Shown here: positions 30,620 to 39,201 of the stretch, in pieces
Layout of the letters: every line of letters begins with the position of its first letter
Numbering within the stretch: the first letter of the stretch is position 1
Origin: CAYPTB01 sp964413535
GTDB lineage: Bacteria > Planctomycetota > UBA1135 > GCA-002686595
NCBI GenBank assembly: GCA_964413535.1
Contig: CAYPTB010000010.1
Coordinates: forward strand, 1 to 64,000
Reading direction: 5' to 3'
DNA length: 64,000 nucleotides
The notes under the pieces: generated by a model
Databases searched by the model: none
Told to the model about the DNA's origin: nothing
What the model saw: only the letters and a program-made list of their open reading frames with translations
Position numbers and translations under genes: made by a program

Positions 30620-30682
30620 GGCGTTTCCCCCGAGTTTCGCGCCATCCTACGCACCCGCGCGATGTGCTCCCAGGACGCGTAT

Positions 30683-31309
30683 CTAGGCTCCGCGAGCCGG
30701 CGCTCCCCACAGGTCCATGACGCGACACAGCGCGGAGATCACCAGGCTGTGGCGCATCCGGCCGCTTTGGACTTCCTCGCGCACCTCGTCGGCGTCGAGG
30801 GTGCAGATCGCGATGTCCTCGCCGGGATCGGGGTCGGGACTGCCGCCGGGCTCGGCGTCCTCGGCCAAGAAGTGGAAGCACAGGTTGTCGTGGAAGGCGG
30901 GATTGGCCTCGACCGAGCCCAGGCTCCGCCAGCGCCGCGCCGTGAAGCCGGTCTCCTCGGAGAGCTCGCGGCGCGCCGCGTCCTCCGGCGCCTCCCCGCG
31001 ATCCACGACGCCGCCGGGGATCTCGCTCGTGATGCGCTCCGTCCCGAAGCGGAACTGCCGCACGACGACGAGCCGGCGCTCGGGCGTGAAGGCGACGACG
31101 TTGACCCAGTCCGGCGTCTCGAGCACCGTCCGCCGCAGGGCCTCACCCGTGCGCGGATTGCGCAGCGTGTCGAAGCGCGCGCGACAGATGATCAGGTCCG
31201 GGCCCGGAGTGCTCGCGAGCTTCCGCCAGGCCTCGGGCGTGGGGATCCGCTCCGGCGCGTCTTCCGGAACCCGCGTGCTGCCCTCGTCGAAGGCGGTCGA
31301 GTCACTCAT
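30683..31309 (-). CDS. NUDIX hydrolase
   Basis: 208 residues. The complete NUDIX box GX5EX7REUXEEXGU is at residues 100-122, running from GVVDRGE to REL and EETGF, preceded by the SEIPGG strand. The NUDIX fold hydrolyses nucleoside diphosphates linked to another group; the IPGGVVD context with the preceding VVVRQFRFG is typical of ADP-ribose or NDP-sugar pyrophosphatases. An N-terminal extension of about 40 residues is poorly conserved-looking. ATG 31307-31309 is preferred to the arginine-rich upstream reading. It is divergent from the small cytochrome gene, with 34 bases between the starts. Confidence 0.87.
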   Translation of the reverse strand: MSDSTAFDEGSTRVPEDAPERIPTPEAWRKLASTPGPDLIICRARFDTLRNPRTGEALRRTVLETPDWVNVVAFTPERRLVVVRQFRFGTERITSEIPGGVVDRGEAPEDAARRELSEETGFTARRWRSLGSVEANPAFHDNLCFHFLAEDAEPGGSPDPDPGEDIAICTLDADEVREEVQSGRMRHSLVISALCRVMDLWGAPARGA

Positions 31310-31343
31310 GGAGCGGAGTCTACGGCGAGGATAGGGTGCGGCC

Positions 31344-31691
31344 ATGGTGCGCTCCGTCCTCCTCTTCGCGGCCCTCGCCCTCGCGGCTTCCTGCGGCGGA
31401 AGCTCGGCTTCCGCTCTCGATGGGGAGCAGCTCTTCGCCGTCCACGGTTGCGTCACCTGCCACGGCTCGGCGGGCGAAGGCCGCTCCCTCGGCCCGCCGC
31501 TCACTGATTTGAAGGCGCGCTGGGAGCGTGAGGCGCTCGCAGCTTTCCTGCTCGATCCACCGAGCGCGATCGCGGCGGACCCTCGCCTGCGCGAGCTCTC
31601 GCAGGGCTTTCCCACGCGCATGCTCTCCTACCGCAACATGACCGAAGCCGAACGCCTGCGTATCGCGGACTTCCTGCTCGCGTCGGAGTAG
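31344..31691 (+). CDS. Small c-type cytochrome, exported
   Basis: 115 residues. It has a signal peptide, possibly a lipoprotein signal around Cys17 (LALAASCGGS), followed by a single haem c site CVTCH at residues 36-40. This is followed by GSAGEGRSLGPPLTDL and a late methionine (TRMLSYRNM) that may supply the sixth ligand. This is a class I monohaem cytochrome that should carry electrons in the periplasm. No partner oxidase or dehydrogenase is adjacent. It is divergent from the NUDIX gene and convergent with the M28-type peptidase gene. Confidence 0.88.
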   Translation: MVRSVLLFAALALAASCGGSSASALDGEQLFAVHGCVTCHGSAGEGRSLGPPLTDLKARWEREALAAFLLDPPSAIAADPRLRELSQGFPTRMLSYRNMTEAERLRIADFLLASE

Positions 31692-31727
31692 ACGCGGTCG
31701 CTCCTCGCTCTCCGAGGCACTCCGATG

Positions 31728-33146
31728 TCATCTGCGATCGAGCTCGTCGAGCCAGCGCAGGGCGCCGAGTAGGCCTGTGCGCGCGCACCAGCCCATGTTC
31801 CAGGGCTCGCGGTCGGTGGTGTTCTCCGGCAGGTCGCCGGCCGAGTGGTAGAAGTTGTCGTAGTCGACGGAGACGAGGTCGCGCGCGCTCCACGATTCAC
31901 CCGGCATGCCCGGCGTGCGCGGGTGCTCGGCCGGCGTGTTCCACGCGCTCGTGAAGAGCGTCAGCGCGGGTCGCGCGTGCTCGCGGAAGGCCTCCGACTT
32001 GCTGAAGACGTAGGAGTCGGTGCCGCCGAGCGACTTGTTCGTCGCGAAGCGCGCGGGGAACCCGGGACGTCCCGCGTTCTCGGAGAGCACCGCGACGAGC
32101 GCGCGCACGAGCCCCGCGTTCGCGGGCACGTCGTCGGGCTCGACGTTGAGCTGCTCGGCGCCCGAACCGAAGCCCGCCTGGTCGTAGTTGAGGACGCCGA
32201 GCAGGGGACCGCCGTCGTCGGCGTGGTGCGCGAGGAAGTGCTTCGTCGAGGCGATCTCGCTGCCCCAGATCGCGAAACGCACTTCGCGGGGGGGAGCGGG
32301 GAGCGCGCCGTTCGCCACCGCCTGCGACCAGACGCGAGCGATCTCGAGCACGATCGCTTCGCCGCTCGCGTTGTCGTTCGCGCCCGGACCGCCCGAGTCC
32401 GAGTCGCCGTGGGCGCAGAAGAGGAAGTAGCCCGCTGGAGCTCCGGCTCGCGCGGGGAGCGACCCGATCACGCTGATCGGCCGCGCCTCCCGAACGATCG
32501 AGCGCAGCGCGAACTCGATCTCGACCGCCTCGCCGCGCTCGAGGGCGGCGCGGAGCTCGATGCCTTCGTCGCGCGCGAGACCGAAGACGGGGAAGCCCAG
32601 GTCCCGGCGAACGGAGTGCGGCAGCGGCCAGGAGCCGTCGGGCGTGACGCTTCCGTCCACGAGCCAGGCCTGCGGCTTTGCACCCGTGGCGTCGCGCCGC
32701 GGGCCGCGCTCGGACAGACACACCTTGTCCGCCTCCGGCGCGAGCGAGAGCGGTGCGCGGCCGGACGCGCTTCGGGAGAAGCCCCAGGGCCAAGCACGCG
32801 TCAAGTCGATCGCTTCGCCCGCGACGTGAGCGCGCACGGAAAACGATTCCTCCTCGTGACACCACGCTGGCTCGCCCTCGCTGCGCCGCACGGCGAGACC
32901 GAAGGAAGCGAACCAGCGCTCCCGTTGCGCGGCGATGCGCTCTCCCGACGGCGTCCCACCCATGCGCGGGCCGAAGGCCACGATCTCGTGCACGCGGCGC
33001 GCGAGGATCTCCTCGCTCACGTTCTCCGCCAGATCCACGTTCCAAGGGCCGGTCGGGAGCGCGGAACAAGCGAGCAAGAGGATTCCCACGCAGGTGGGAA
33101 ACGCGTGCAGCCGAAGGCCGGGGTCGGGCGTTCGCATGGCTCGCAT
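31728..33146 (-). CDS. M28-type metallopeptidase lipoprotein
   Basis: 472 residues with a lipobox at LLLACSALP (Cys27). The M28 core is recognised from CAHGDSDSGGPGANDNASG, in which His246, Asp248 and the later Asp of GANDN correspond to zinc-site residues, followed by the VRFAIWGSE strand with an acidic residue. The N-terminal 70 residues match the lead region of M28 proteins (EEILARRVHEIVAFGPRMGGTPSGERIA). It is probably an outer-surface or periplasmic aminopeptidase or glutaminyl-cyclase-like hydrolase. The start could be ATG 33146 or ATG 33137, and neither has a clear ribosome site. Confidence 0.8.
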   Translation of the reverse strand: MRAMRTPDPGLRLHAFPTCVGILLLACSALPTGPWNVDLAENVSEEILARRVHEIVAFGPRMGGTPSGERIAAQRERWFASFGLAVRRSEGEPAWCHEEESFSVRAHVAGEAIDLTRAWPWGFSRSASGRAPLSLAPEADKVCLSERGPRRDATGAKPQAWLVDGSVTPDGSWPLPHSVRRDLGFPVFGLARDEGIELRAALERGEAVEIEFALRSIVREARPISVIGSLPARAGAPAGYFLFCAHGDSDSGGPGANDNASGEAIVLEIARVWSQAVANGALPAPPREVRFAIWGSEIASTKHFLAHHADDGGPLLGVLNYDQAGFGSGAEQLNVEPDDVPANAGLVRALVAVLSENAGRPGFPARFATNKSLGGTDSYVFSKSEAFREHARPALTLFTSAWNTPAEHPRTPGMPGESWSARDLVSVDYDNFYHSAGDLPENTTDREPWNMGWCARTGLLGALRWLDELDRR

Positions 33147-33354
33147 GTTCGCACGAACGTCGAAGCGGAAGGCGCTGCCCCTAGGGACGGCCGGAGATAG
33201 ATCTCACTTTTCACCCGGGATCGTGCCGAAGGGACTGTGGCCGGGAGTCGCCCCCGACCGATAGGGGCGATGTTTCCTGGTACCCGGGGCCCAGAAAGTC
33301 CCCTGTCCCCACGCTCTCGGTCCGCGGGGACCGACGATCAACCTTCCGGACAAG

Positions 33355-34698
33355 ATGTTCGAGAGCGATCCCACACATCGGAAAAGCACGGAGGATCTCG
33401 CCGGCGACGCGGGCAATCGCCCCGCCGCGAACGCGCGACGCTCCTCCACGACCGAAGCCATGAACCACGACTTCGACGGTCAGATGGAAGCCGAGGACTT
33501 CCTGGGCCTGGAAGGCGAGGTCGACGCGCTGGCGGGCTCCTTCGGCGAAGAGCCCGAGGCTTCCGCACCTCCTGAAGGCGATCTGGGTATCGCCGAGGGT
33601 TGGCTGCTCGAACTCGACGAGGCCGGATCGGGCTCCGTCACGGGACCAGCGAGTGAGGTCGCGGACGAGGGAGCCCCCGAGCAGGCCGAATTCGACGCCG
33701 AGGGGGACTGGGCCGCGGAGGGCGAAGGTCCCTTCGAGGAAGAGTCCTTCGAGGAAGAGCTTCCTGTGGCCGCGCCGAGTCACGGCCGCAAACTGGTTCT
33801 GGTCGGGTTCCTCGCCGGAATCGGAATCACGGCCGGGTTGTACTTCTCCGATAACGCGGCTCCGACGAACGAAGGCGCCGACTCGGTGGCGCGGGTGGAG
33901 CCCGCGCCCTCGACGACTCTCACGGCTCCCGTCCCGGAGCCCGTGAATCCGATTCCGGAGCCGGACACGACGGCCGTCGACACGCTCCTCGACGATGGAA
34001 CGACCGCCGACGCTTGGCCCGACTCGGGGTCGACGAGCGTGCTCGACGACCTGCTCGCGGTGGATTCGGGATCGCCCCCGGCGGCGGATCGGAGCTCCAC
34101 GGGCGCCCCCGTCGGACGCCCCGTGATCCCCGATCTCGAGGGTTTGGATCCAGCCGATCTCGCAATCGCGCAGACGCCGGACGCTCCGCGCTCGTTCCTC
34201 CGGGATCTCGAGAACGGCATCGCGGAGGGCGACGTCAAGGGCTTCATGGAGTTCCACCCTGCGCACATCGGGCTGATCTGGACGGGCATGGAAGTGCCCT
34301 TCGAAGCCATCGCGAAACCCGGCAGATTGCTGACGCCGGGCGTGGGTGTGGTGCGCGCGACGATGGTCTCGGGGGAGATCTTCGAGGGACACTTGTTCGC
34401 CGTCGGCGGACAGCGAGTGTGGATCGAGATCGGCGCCGGTCGCATCGGGCTCGACGGCGAGCGCGTCTCCAGGATCGAACGGCTGGTCGAAGAGAGCGCG
34501 TCCGTCGCGACGGATGACAGCGCCCTTCCGGGTCTGCGCGTGCGCGTGCGGACGGCCGGCGGAGTCCTGTACGGACAGGTCAAGAGCCGCGAAGGCAACC
34601 GGGTCACGATCCTCACCGACAAGGGCGGACGGATCTCGCTGGTCGACCCGGTGATCGAACCGATCGGCCGCGTCTCCGAGCTCGTTCTCAAACCCTGA
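33355..34698 (+). CDS. Acidic membrane-anchored protein of unknown function
   Basis: 447 residues. The N-terminal 140 residues are strongly acidic (runs of Glu/Asp such as EGDWAAEGEGPFEEESFEEEL). One transmembrane helix follows at about 145-162 (GRKLVLVGFLAGIGITAGLYF). Next comes a proline/threonine/aspartate-rich linker to about 280, and then a small beta-rich C-terminal region (ATMVSGEIFEGHLFAVGGQRVWIEIG and LRVRVRTAGGVLYGQVKSREGNRVTIL), which looks like duplicated SH3/Sm-like barrels. The topology would place the acidic part inside and the beta domain outside. No family is recognised. A frame open at its very start (ATG 33355) is used, but a later ATG at 33460 is possible. Confidence 0.7.
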   Translation: MFESDPTHRKSTEDLAGDAGNRPAANARRSSTTEAMNHDFDGQMEAEDFLGLEGEVDALAGSFGEEPEASAPPEGDLGIAEGWLLELDEAGSGSVTGPASEVADEGAPEQAEFDAEGDWAAEGEGPFEEESFEEELPVAAPSHGRKLVLVGFLAGIGITAGLYFSDNAAPTNEGADSVARVEPAPSTTLTAPVPEPVNPIPEPDTTAVDTLLDDGTTADAWPDSGSTSVLDDLLAVDSGSPPAADRSSTGAPVGRPVIPDLEGLDPADLAIAQTPDAPRSFLRDLENGIAEGDVKGFMEFHPAHIGLIWTGMEVPFEAIAKPGRLLTPGVGVVRATMVSGEIFEGHLFAVGGQRVWIEIGAGRIGLDGERVSRIERLVEESASVATDDSALPGLRVRVRTAGGVLYGQVKSREGNRVTILTDKGGRISLVDPVIEPIGRVSELVLKP

Positions 34699-34805
34699 CT
34701 TCGAGCTTGGCTTCGAACCGAGCGGCAGGGCGACGCGTCCTGTCGTCCTTCCGATCGGGCTTGACGCTCGCCCGGGGGTGACCTAGGCTTTCCGACGCCG
34801 AGAAC

Positions 34806-34882
34806 CGGGGTGTGGCTCAGCTTGGTAGAGCGCTGCGTTCGGGACGCAGAGGTCGGAGGTTCAAATCCTCTCACCCCGACCA
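34806..34882 (+). tRNA. tRNA-Pro (anticodon CGG)
   Basis: A cloverleaf can be drawn by eye: acceptor arms CGGGGTG and CACCCCG, a D arm with GGCTCAGCTTGGTAGAGC, anticodon stem CTGCG/CGCAG with loop TTCGGGA (anticodon CGG), and T arm GAGG/CCTC with TTCAAAT. The 3' CCA is encoded (34880-34882). It reads the proline codon CCG, which is frequent in this high-GC sequence. Confidence 0.95.
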
Positions 34883-35254
34883 GCTGGTTCGGTCCGACGA
34901 CTCCTTGACCGAACCCGGCTCCGAATCGAAGCTCCCCGGGTTCTCGTAGCTCTTCGTTTCCAAGGTCAGGAATCGAACTTGGTTCGGCGACGCGCCTTTC
35001 GGCAAGCGTCGGTTCCCGTGCCGTTCCCGAAGCTCGTCCAGGGGTGCGAAACCGACCGTCTCATCCACAGCACAAACGTTTTGCTCCATTCGTTCCCACG
35101 CGACTCCTGGCGCGAGCCAAGGGACGTGTGACACCAGCCGGACGGGCGATCGTCCCAAGCGCGCACCATGGGCGCCCGGGCGATCCCGAGGCTCACGCAA
35201 CCCCTCGCAAGGTTTCGTGCATCCCGTCCGGATCGAACCGAAAAGGAATTCCCT
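34883..35254. other. Region between tRNA-Pro and rho
   Basis: About 370 bases with no supportable gene. It should contain the rho promoter and leader. An in-frame ATG at 35168 would extend Rho by 29 residues but has no ribosome site and encodes unremarkable sequence. I see no clear terminator or riboswitch. Autoregulation of rho through its leader is known in enterobacteria; whether it holds here is unknown. Confidence 0.45.
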
Positions 35255-36781
35255 TTGGCCGACCAGCCTTCCTCCGACGAATCCTCGCCGCTTCCCTTCG
35301 GGGCGATGGACCGCCCGCCGCAACGTCCGCCCGCGGGGCCGTCCTCCGCCGTCGACTCGGCGCAGGGCCCTGCCGAAGGTCGCAAGAGTGGTCGTCGCCG
35401 CCGTCGCAGCCGGCGCAGGAAGCAGGCGCCCGCAGCGGGGGCGGGAGACGCGCTCTCGGGGGCCGCTCCGAGTGGCAACGGAGCGAGCGTCGGAGCCGGT
35501 GAACCGAATGCGAACGGGCACGGCGGCGGGCGTTCGCACCACGATCAGCGCCGCAAGCACAACAAGCACAACTGGGTCGAGCGGCGTTCGCGCGACGGTC
35601 GCGACGCACGCCCCAACCGCGAGCATCGCAATCACGTCTCCCATGCCCCGACCGTTCCGGCATTGGGGGAAACCGAAGGTCTGCTGGTCCTGGAGCACGC
35701 GTTCCACGGACACCTGCGTTCCGCCGAGCGCAGTTGGCTCGCGAGCCGCGAAGACGTGCACGTGGCGCCGCGCCTCACGCAGCGCTACGGACTGCGCGAC
35801 GGCTCGATCCTGCGCGGCCCGATCGGCCCGGGTTACGGTCGGCACAAGTTCGAGCTCCTGGACGTGACGGCGGTGGACGGCGTGCCCCCGCGGGAGGCGC
35901 TCGCGACGCCGGTCTTCAAGAACCTGGTGACGATCGATCCCGACTTCCACTACGCCGTCGGGAACCTGACGGGCGACATCTCGCTGCGCGTACTGGACCT
36001 CGTCTGCCCCGTTGGTCGCGGTCAGCGCGGCCTGATCGTGGCGCCGCCGCGCAGCGGCAAGACGATCCTGCTGCAGAAGTTCGCCAAGGCGATCGAGGAC
36101 CATTACGAGGACGTCCATCCGATCGTCCTGCTCGTCGACGAGCGTCCCGAGGAAGCGACCGAGTGGCGGCGCACGATGAAGCGCGGGCAGGTGTTCGTCA
36201 GCACGAACGACGAGCCCGCGACGAATCACGTGGACCTGTGCGAGGCGGTCTGGACGCGTTGCCGTCGCATGGTCGAGCTCGGCCGTGACGTCGTGCTCGT
36301 GCTCGACTCGATCACGCGCATGGCGCGGGCCTACAACCAAGTGCACGGCAACAGCGGCAAGACCATGTCCGGCGGCATCGACTCGCGGGCCATGGAGCGA
36401 CCCAAGCAGTTCTTCGGCTCGGCCCGCAACACCGAGGAAGCGGGCTCGCTCACGATCCTCGGGACGACCTTGGTCGAGACGGGCAGCCGCATGGACCAGG
36501 TCATCTTCGAGGAGTTCAAGGGCACGGGGAACATGGAGCTCGTGCTCTCGCGGAAGCTCTCCGATCGACGCATCTTCCCGTCCATCGACATCGAGCGGTC
36601 GGGCACGCGCAAGGAGGAGAAGCTCGTCCCGCGCGACCGGCTGCGTCTGACGAACACGCTGCGTCGCGTGCTCGCGAAGATGCACTTCGCCGAAGCGATG
36701 GAACTCCTCATCTCGCGGCTCGAGGACACCGAGACGAACGACGACTTCCTCAAGCGTTTCGAGATCGACCCCGACGCGTGA
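35255..36781 (+). CDS. rho: Transcription termination factor Rho with basic N-terminal extension
   Basis: Hexameric RNA-dependent ATPase that ends transcription. About 508 residues from TTG 35255, chosen because AAAAGGAA lies about seven bases before it; ATG 35168 and ATG 35308 are alternatives. Residues 1-145 are a low-complexity, arginine/histidine/asparagine-rich extension (RRRRRSRRRK, later KHNKHNWVERRSRDGRD). The cold-shock-like RNA-binding domain follows (EGLLVLEHAFHGHLRSA). The ATPase has Walker A APPRSGKT (Lys269), Walker B VVLVLDSITR and the Q-loop/R-loop region GNSGKTMSGGID. Charged N-terminal insertions occur in Rho of several high-GC phyla. The stop overlaps the next gene's GTG (GTGA). 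Confidence 0.95.
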   Translation: MADQPSSDESSPLPFGAMDRPPQRPPAGPSSAVDSAQGPAEGRKSGRRRRRSRRRKQAPAAGAGDALSGAAPSGNGASVGAGEPNANGHGGGRSHHDQRRKHNKHNWVERRSRDGRDARPNREHRNHVSHAPTVPALGETEGLLVLEHAFHGHLRSAERSWLASREDVHVAPRLTQRYGLRDGSILRGPIGPGYGRHKFELLDVTAVDGVPPREALATPVFKNLVTIDPDFHYAVGNLTGDISLRVLDLVCPVGRGQRGLIVAPPRSGKTILLQKFAKAIEDHYEDVHPIVLLVDERPEEATEWRRTMKRGQVFVSTNDEPATNHVDLCEAVWTRCRRMVELGRDVVLVLDSITRMARAYNQVHGNSGKTMSGGIDSRAMERPKQFFGSARNTEEAGSLTILGTTLVETGSRMDQVIFEEFKGTGNMELVLSRKLSDRRIFPSIDIERSGTRKEEKLVPRDRLRLTNTLRRVLAKMHFAEAMELLISRLEDTETNDDFLKRFEIDPDA

Positions 36782-38586
36782 GCTCGGATCCCACGAGGTC
36801 GGCTGCCGTCGCGCCCGGCACGCTCACGACCCTGGTCGTGCTCTTCGCGTTGCCGCTCTTCCTGCGCCTGTGGCCGATCGAGCACGGACTTCCGGCCACG
36901 AGCTACGTGCCCGACACGCACGTCGTGCGGAACGCCCTCGGGATGGCGCGCGACGGCACGCTCGCCCCGCCGTCGGGGCGCTATTCGACCTATCCCTATC
37001 TCCTGTCCTATCTCCTGCTCCCGGTCTACGCGGGCGAGTACGCGCTCGGGCGCGCGACGGGTGAGTGGGGCGGAACGGCCGAGTTCGCGGAGCGCGCGCT
37101 CGAGGACCCCGCCGTCGTGCACCTTCCGGCGCGCATCCTCTTCGCGCTCCTGTGCGCATTGACCCCGTGGGTCGTCTTCCGCGCCACGCGTGCGGCCGGG
37201 CTCGGCCGCGGAGCGTGGGTCTCCGCCTGGCTCGTCGCGACGGGACTGCTGCACCTGCACTTCTCCGTGCAGGAACGCCCGTGGGGAGTGCTCGCGCTGT
37301 TCTTCGCGCTCGCGGCGTGGCCAGCCGCGCTCTACGCGCGGGAAGGAAGGCGCCGCCACCTCGTGCTCTCGGGACTCGCAGCCGGATTGGCCTTCGCGAC
37401 GCATCAGGCCGGGCTCGCCGCGCTCGGCCTTCCCGGTCTCGCGTGGCTCTGCGGTCCCCTCGGGTACCGCGGTCGAGACCTCGGACGCCGCGTGACCGAC
37501 GGCGTCGCGTGCGTCGCGCTCGCCGCGGTCGTGGGGGTCCTCGTCGGACATCCCTACGTCTTCGTGCACGGCGCGCCGGAGGCTTCCTCCTTCGCGAGCG
37601 TGCAGGACGTCGATCTCGCCGTCGGCGGTCAGGCGATCCGCTTCGGGTTGCGCCAGGCCTCGCTCGTGCGCTTGTCGCGCGCGCTCGCGGGCTACGACCC
37701 GGCGATCCTCGTGCTGGCGGCCCTCGGTCTGTGGGGCTCGCTCGCGATGCGCGGCACGCGGCCGGTCGCGATCTTCGTGCTCGCCTGGCTCGCGTTCTTC
37801 CTCACGAACCAGAACGACCACGTGCGCTACCTGCTGCCCGCTGCGGTGCTGCTCGCCTGGCCTGCGGGCTTGGCGGCGGAGCTCTTGCTCGCGCGGCGTT
37901 TTGGGATCGTCCTGCTCGTTCCGCTGCTCACGCTCCCCCTGGTGCAAGCGCTGCGCCTGACCTGGGTGCTGCGCAATCCCGACACGCGCGCCACCGCGTC
38001 CGACATCCTCGAGAGACTGCCTGGGATCGCGCCCGGTACGCGCTTCGCGATCGATCGCTACGGTCCCGACGTTGCCCTCGATCGCGCGAGCCTGGAGCGC
38101 CTCGCGCGTTGGCGCGAGCTCGGCTCGCGCGAGCGGCATCGCCTCGAGCTCTTCGCCGCGGGCGTGGGGCCGAGGGACGGGCTCGGACTGGACGCGGTGC
38201 CGCTCGCGGACCTGTTCCAGTTCGACGAGCGCGCGCGCACCTACGCGCTCGCGCCCGGCCCGGCGCGCGATCCCGCGCTCGCGAGCTGCGCCGACGACGC
38301 GGGCGCGGTGCTCGCCGCGCTCGGCGTCACGCATCTCCTGGTCGTCGATCGCCGGCCCGGCGACGGGCTGCCGTCCTCGCTCCTCGACGACACGCCGTCC
38401 GCCGACGGGTCGCCGAAGCCGCGTCCCGCGCGTATCGGGGGAGAAGCCTTCGTCGTCGATCCCGCGGGCAGCGACGGCCCGCCGTACGAAGCGCTCCTGC
38501 CCACCGACATGGACTTCGCGCTCACGGCCATCTGGCAGGTCCAAAGCCCCGGACCACGCATCGTGCTCGCTCCGCTCGCGCGCTGA
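36778..38586 (+). CDS. GT-C type glycosyltransferase-like membrane protein
   Basis: 602 residues with about eleven hydrophobic helices over the first 400, then a soluble C-terminal domain of about 200 residues. After helix 1 the loop SYVPDTHVVRNALGMARDG holds an acidic residue in the position of the GT-C catalytic motif. NQNDHVRYLLPAAVLLAWPAGL near residue 340 is the conserved late segment of GT39/ArnT-like enzymes. It would use a lipid-linked sugar donor at the outer face of the membrane. The GTG start overlaps the rho stop by four bases, an odd pairing since the functions are unrelated. It converges on the NUDIX gene with 12 bases between the stops. Confidence 0.8.
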   Translation: MSSDPTRSAAVAPGTLTTLVVLFALPLFLRLWPIEHGLPATSYVPDTHVVRNALGMARDGTLAPPSGRYSTYPYLLSYLLLPVYAGEYALGRATGEWGGTAEFAERALEDPAVVHLPARILFALLCALTPWVVFRATRAAGLGRGAWVSAWLVATGLLHLHFSVQERPWGVLALFFALAAWPAALYAREGRRRHLVLSGLAAGLAFATHQAGLAALGLPGLAWLCGPLGYRGRDLGRRVTDGVACVALAAVVGVLVGHPYVFVHGAPEASSFASVQDVDLAVGGQAIRFGLRQASLVRLSRALAGYDPAILVLAALGLWGSLAMRGTRPVAIFVLAWLAFFLTNQNDHVRYLLPAAVLLAWPAGLAAELLLARRFGIVLLVPLLTLPLVQALRLTWVLRNPDTRATASDILERLPGIAPGTRFAIDRYGPDVALDRASLERLARWRELGSRERHRLELFAAGVGPRDGLGLDAVPLADLFQFDERARTYALAPGPARDPALASCADDAGAVLAALGVTHLLVVDRRPGDGLPSSLLDDTPSADGSPKPRPARIGGEAFVVDPAGSDGPPYEALLPTDMDFALTAIWQVQSPGPRIVLAPLAR

Positions 38587-38598
38587 ACGCCGCGACGT

Positions 38599-39201
38599 CT
38601 ACGCCGGCTCGCGTGTCGCGAACCAGGCATGCAGCGCGAGGGCGGTGAAGCCGTCGCGGATCGAGCCCGCGAGCAGGAGGCTGCGCACGTCCTCCACGGC
38701 GAACGCGTGGACCTCGAGCTGCTCCTGCGCGTCGAGCGCGAGCGCCGCGACCCGGCGGCAGTCGTGCGCGACGAAGGCGTGCGCGAAGTGCGCGCTGATG
38801 CCGTTGATCGGATAGAAGCCCAAGAGCGGCTCCAGGCGGCCGGCGTGACCGGTCTCCTCGCGCAACTCGCGCTGCGCCGCCGCGAGGGGTGTCTCGCCGG
38901 AGTGCACGCGGCCCGCCGGGATCTCCCAGTGCGTCTCGCCGTGCGGATGGCGGTGCTGCCACAGCATCAGCAGCGTGCCGTCGGCGCAGAGCGGCACGAC
39001 GACGACCGCGTCCGGCACCTCGAACACGTGGTAGTCCTGCAGGCGGCCCGACGGGAGCCGCAGGCTGTCGCGGCGCAGGCCGCACCAGGGCGAGTCGTAG
39101 ATGCGCTGGGTCGCCTCCACCGGGAAGCCCGCGAAGGGCGGGGGATCGATGCCGGCGTAGCGCGGCGGATCGGCGCTCACGCCCGATTCATCGGCGCTCA
39201 C
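38599..39201 (-). CDS. NUDIX hydrolase, ADP-ribose pyrophosphatase-like
   Basis: 200 residues. The NUDIX box spans residues 97-119 (GRVHSGE, then REL and EETGH), preceded by WEIPAG. The DYHVFEVPDAVVVVPL and HGETHWEIPAGR context matches ADP-ribose or NDP-sugar pyrophosphatases. The GTG start at 39201 overlaps the E1 stop by four bases (GTGA), so translation is coupled to the E1 gene. Coupling to an NAD-using complex component fits ADP-ribose removal, but that is inference. The first ten residues contain a short VSAD repeat, and a second GTG lies seven codons on. Confidence 0.85.
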   Translation of the reverse strand: MSADESGVSADPPRYAGIDPPPFAGFPVEATQRIYDSPWCGLRRDSLRLPSGRLQDYHVFEVPDAVVVVPLCADGTLLMLWQHRHPHGETHWEIPAGRVHSGETPLAAAQRELREETGHAGRLEPLLGFYPINGISAHFAHAFVAHDCRRVAALALDAQEQLEVHAFAVEDVRSLLLAGSIRDGFTALALHAWFATREPA

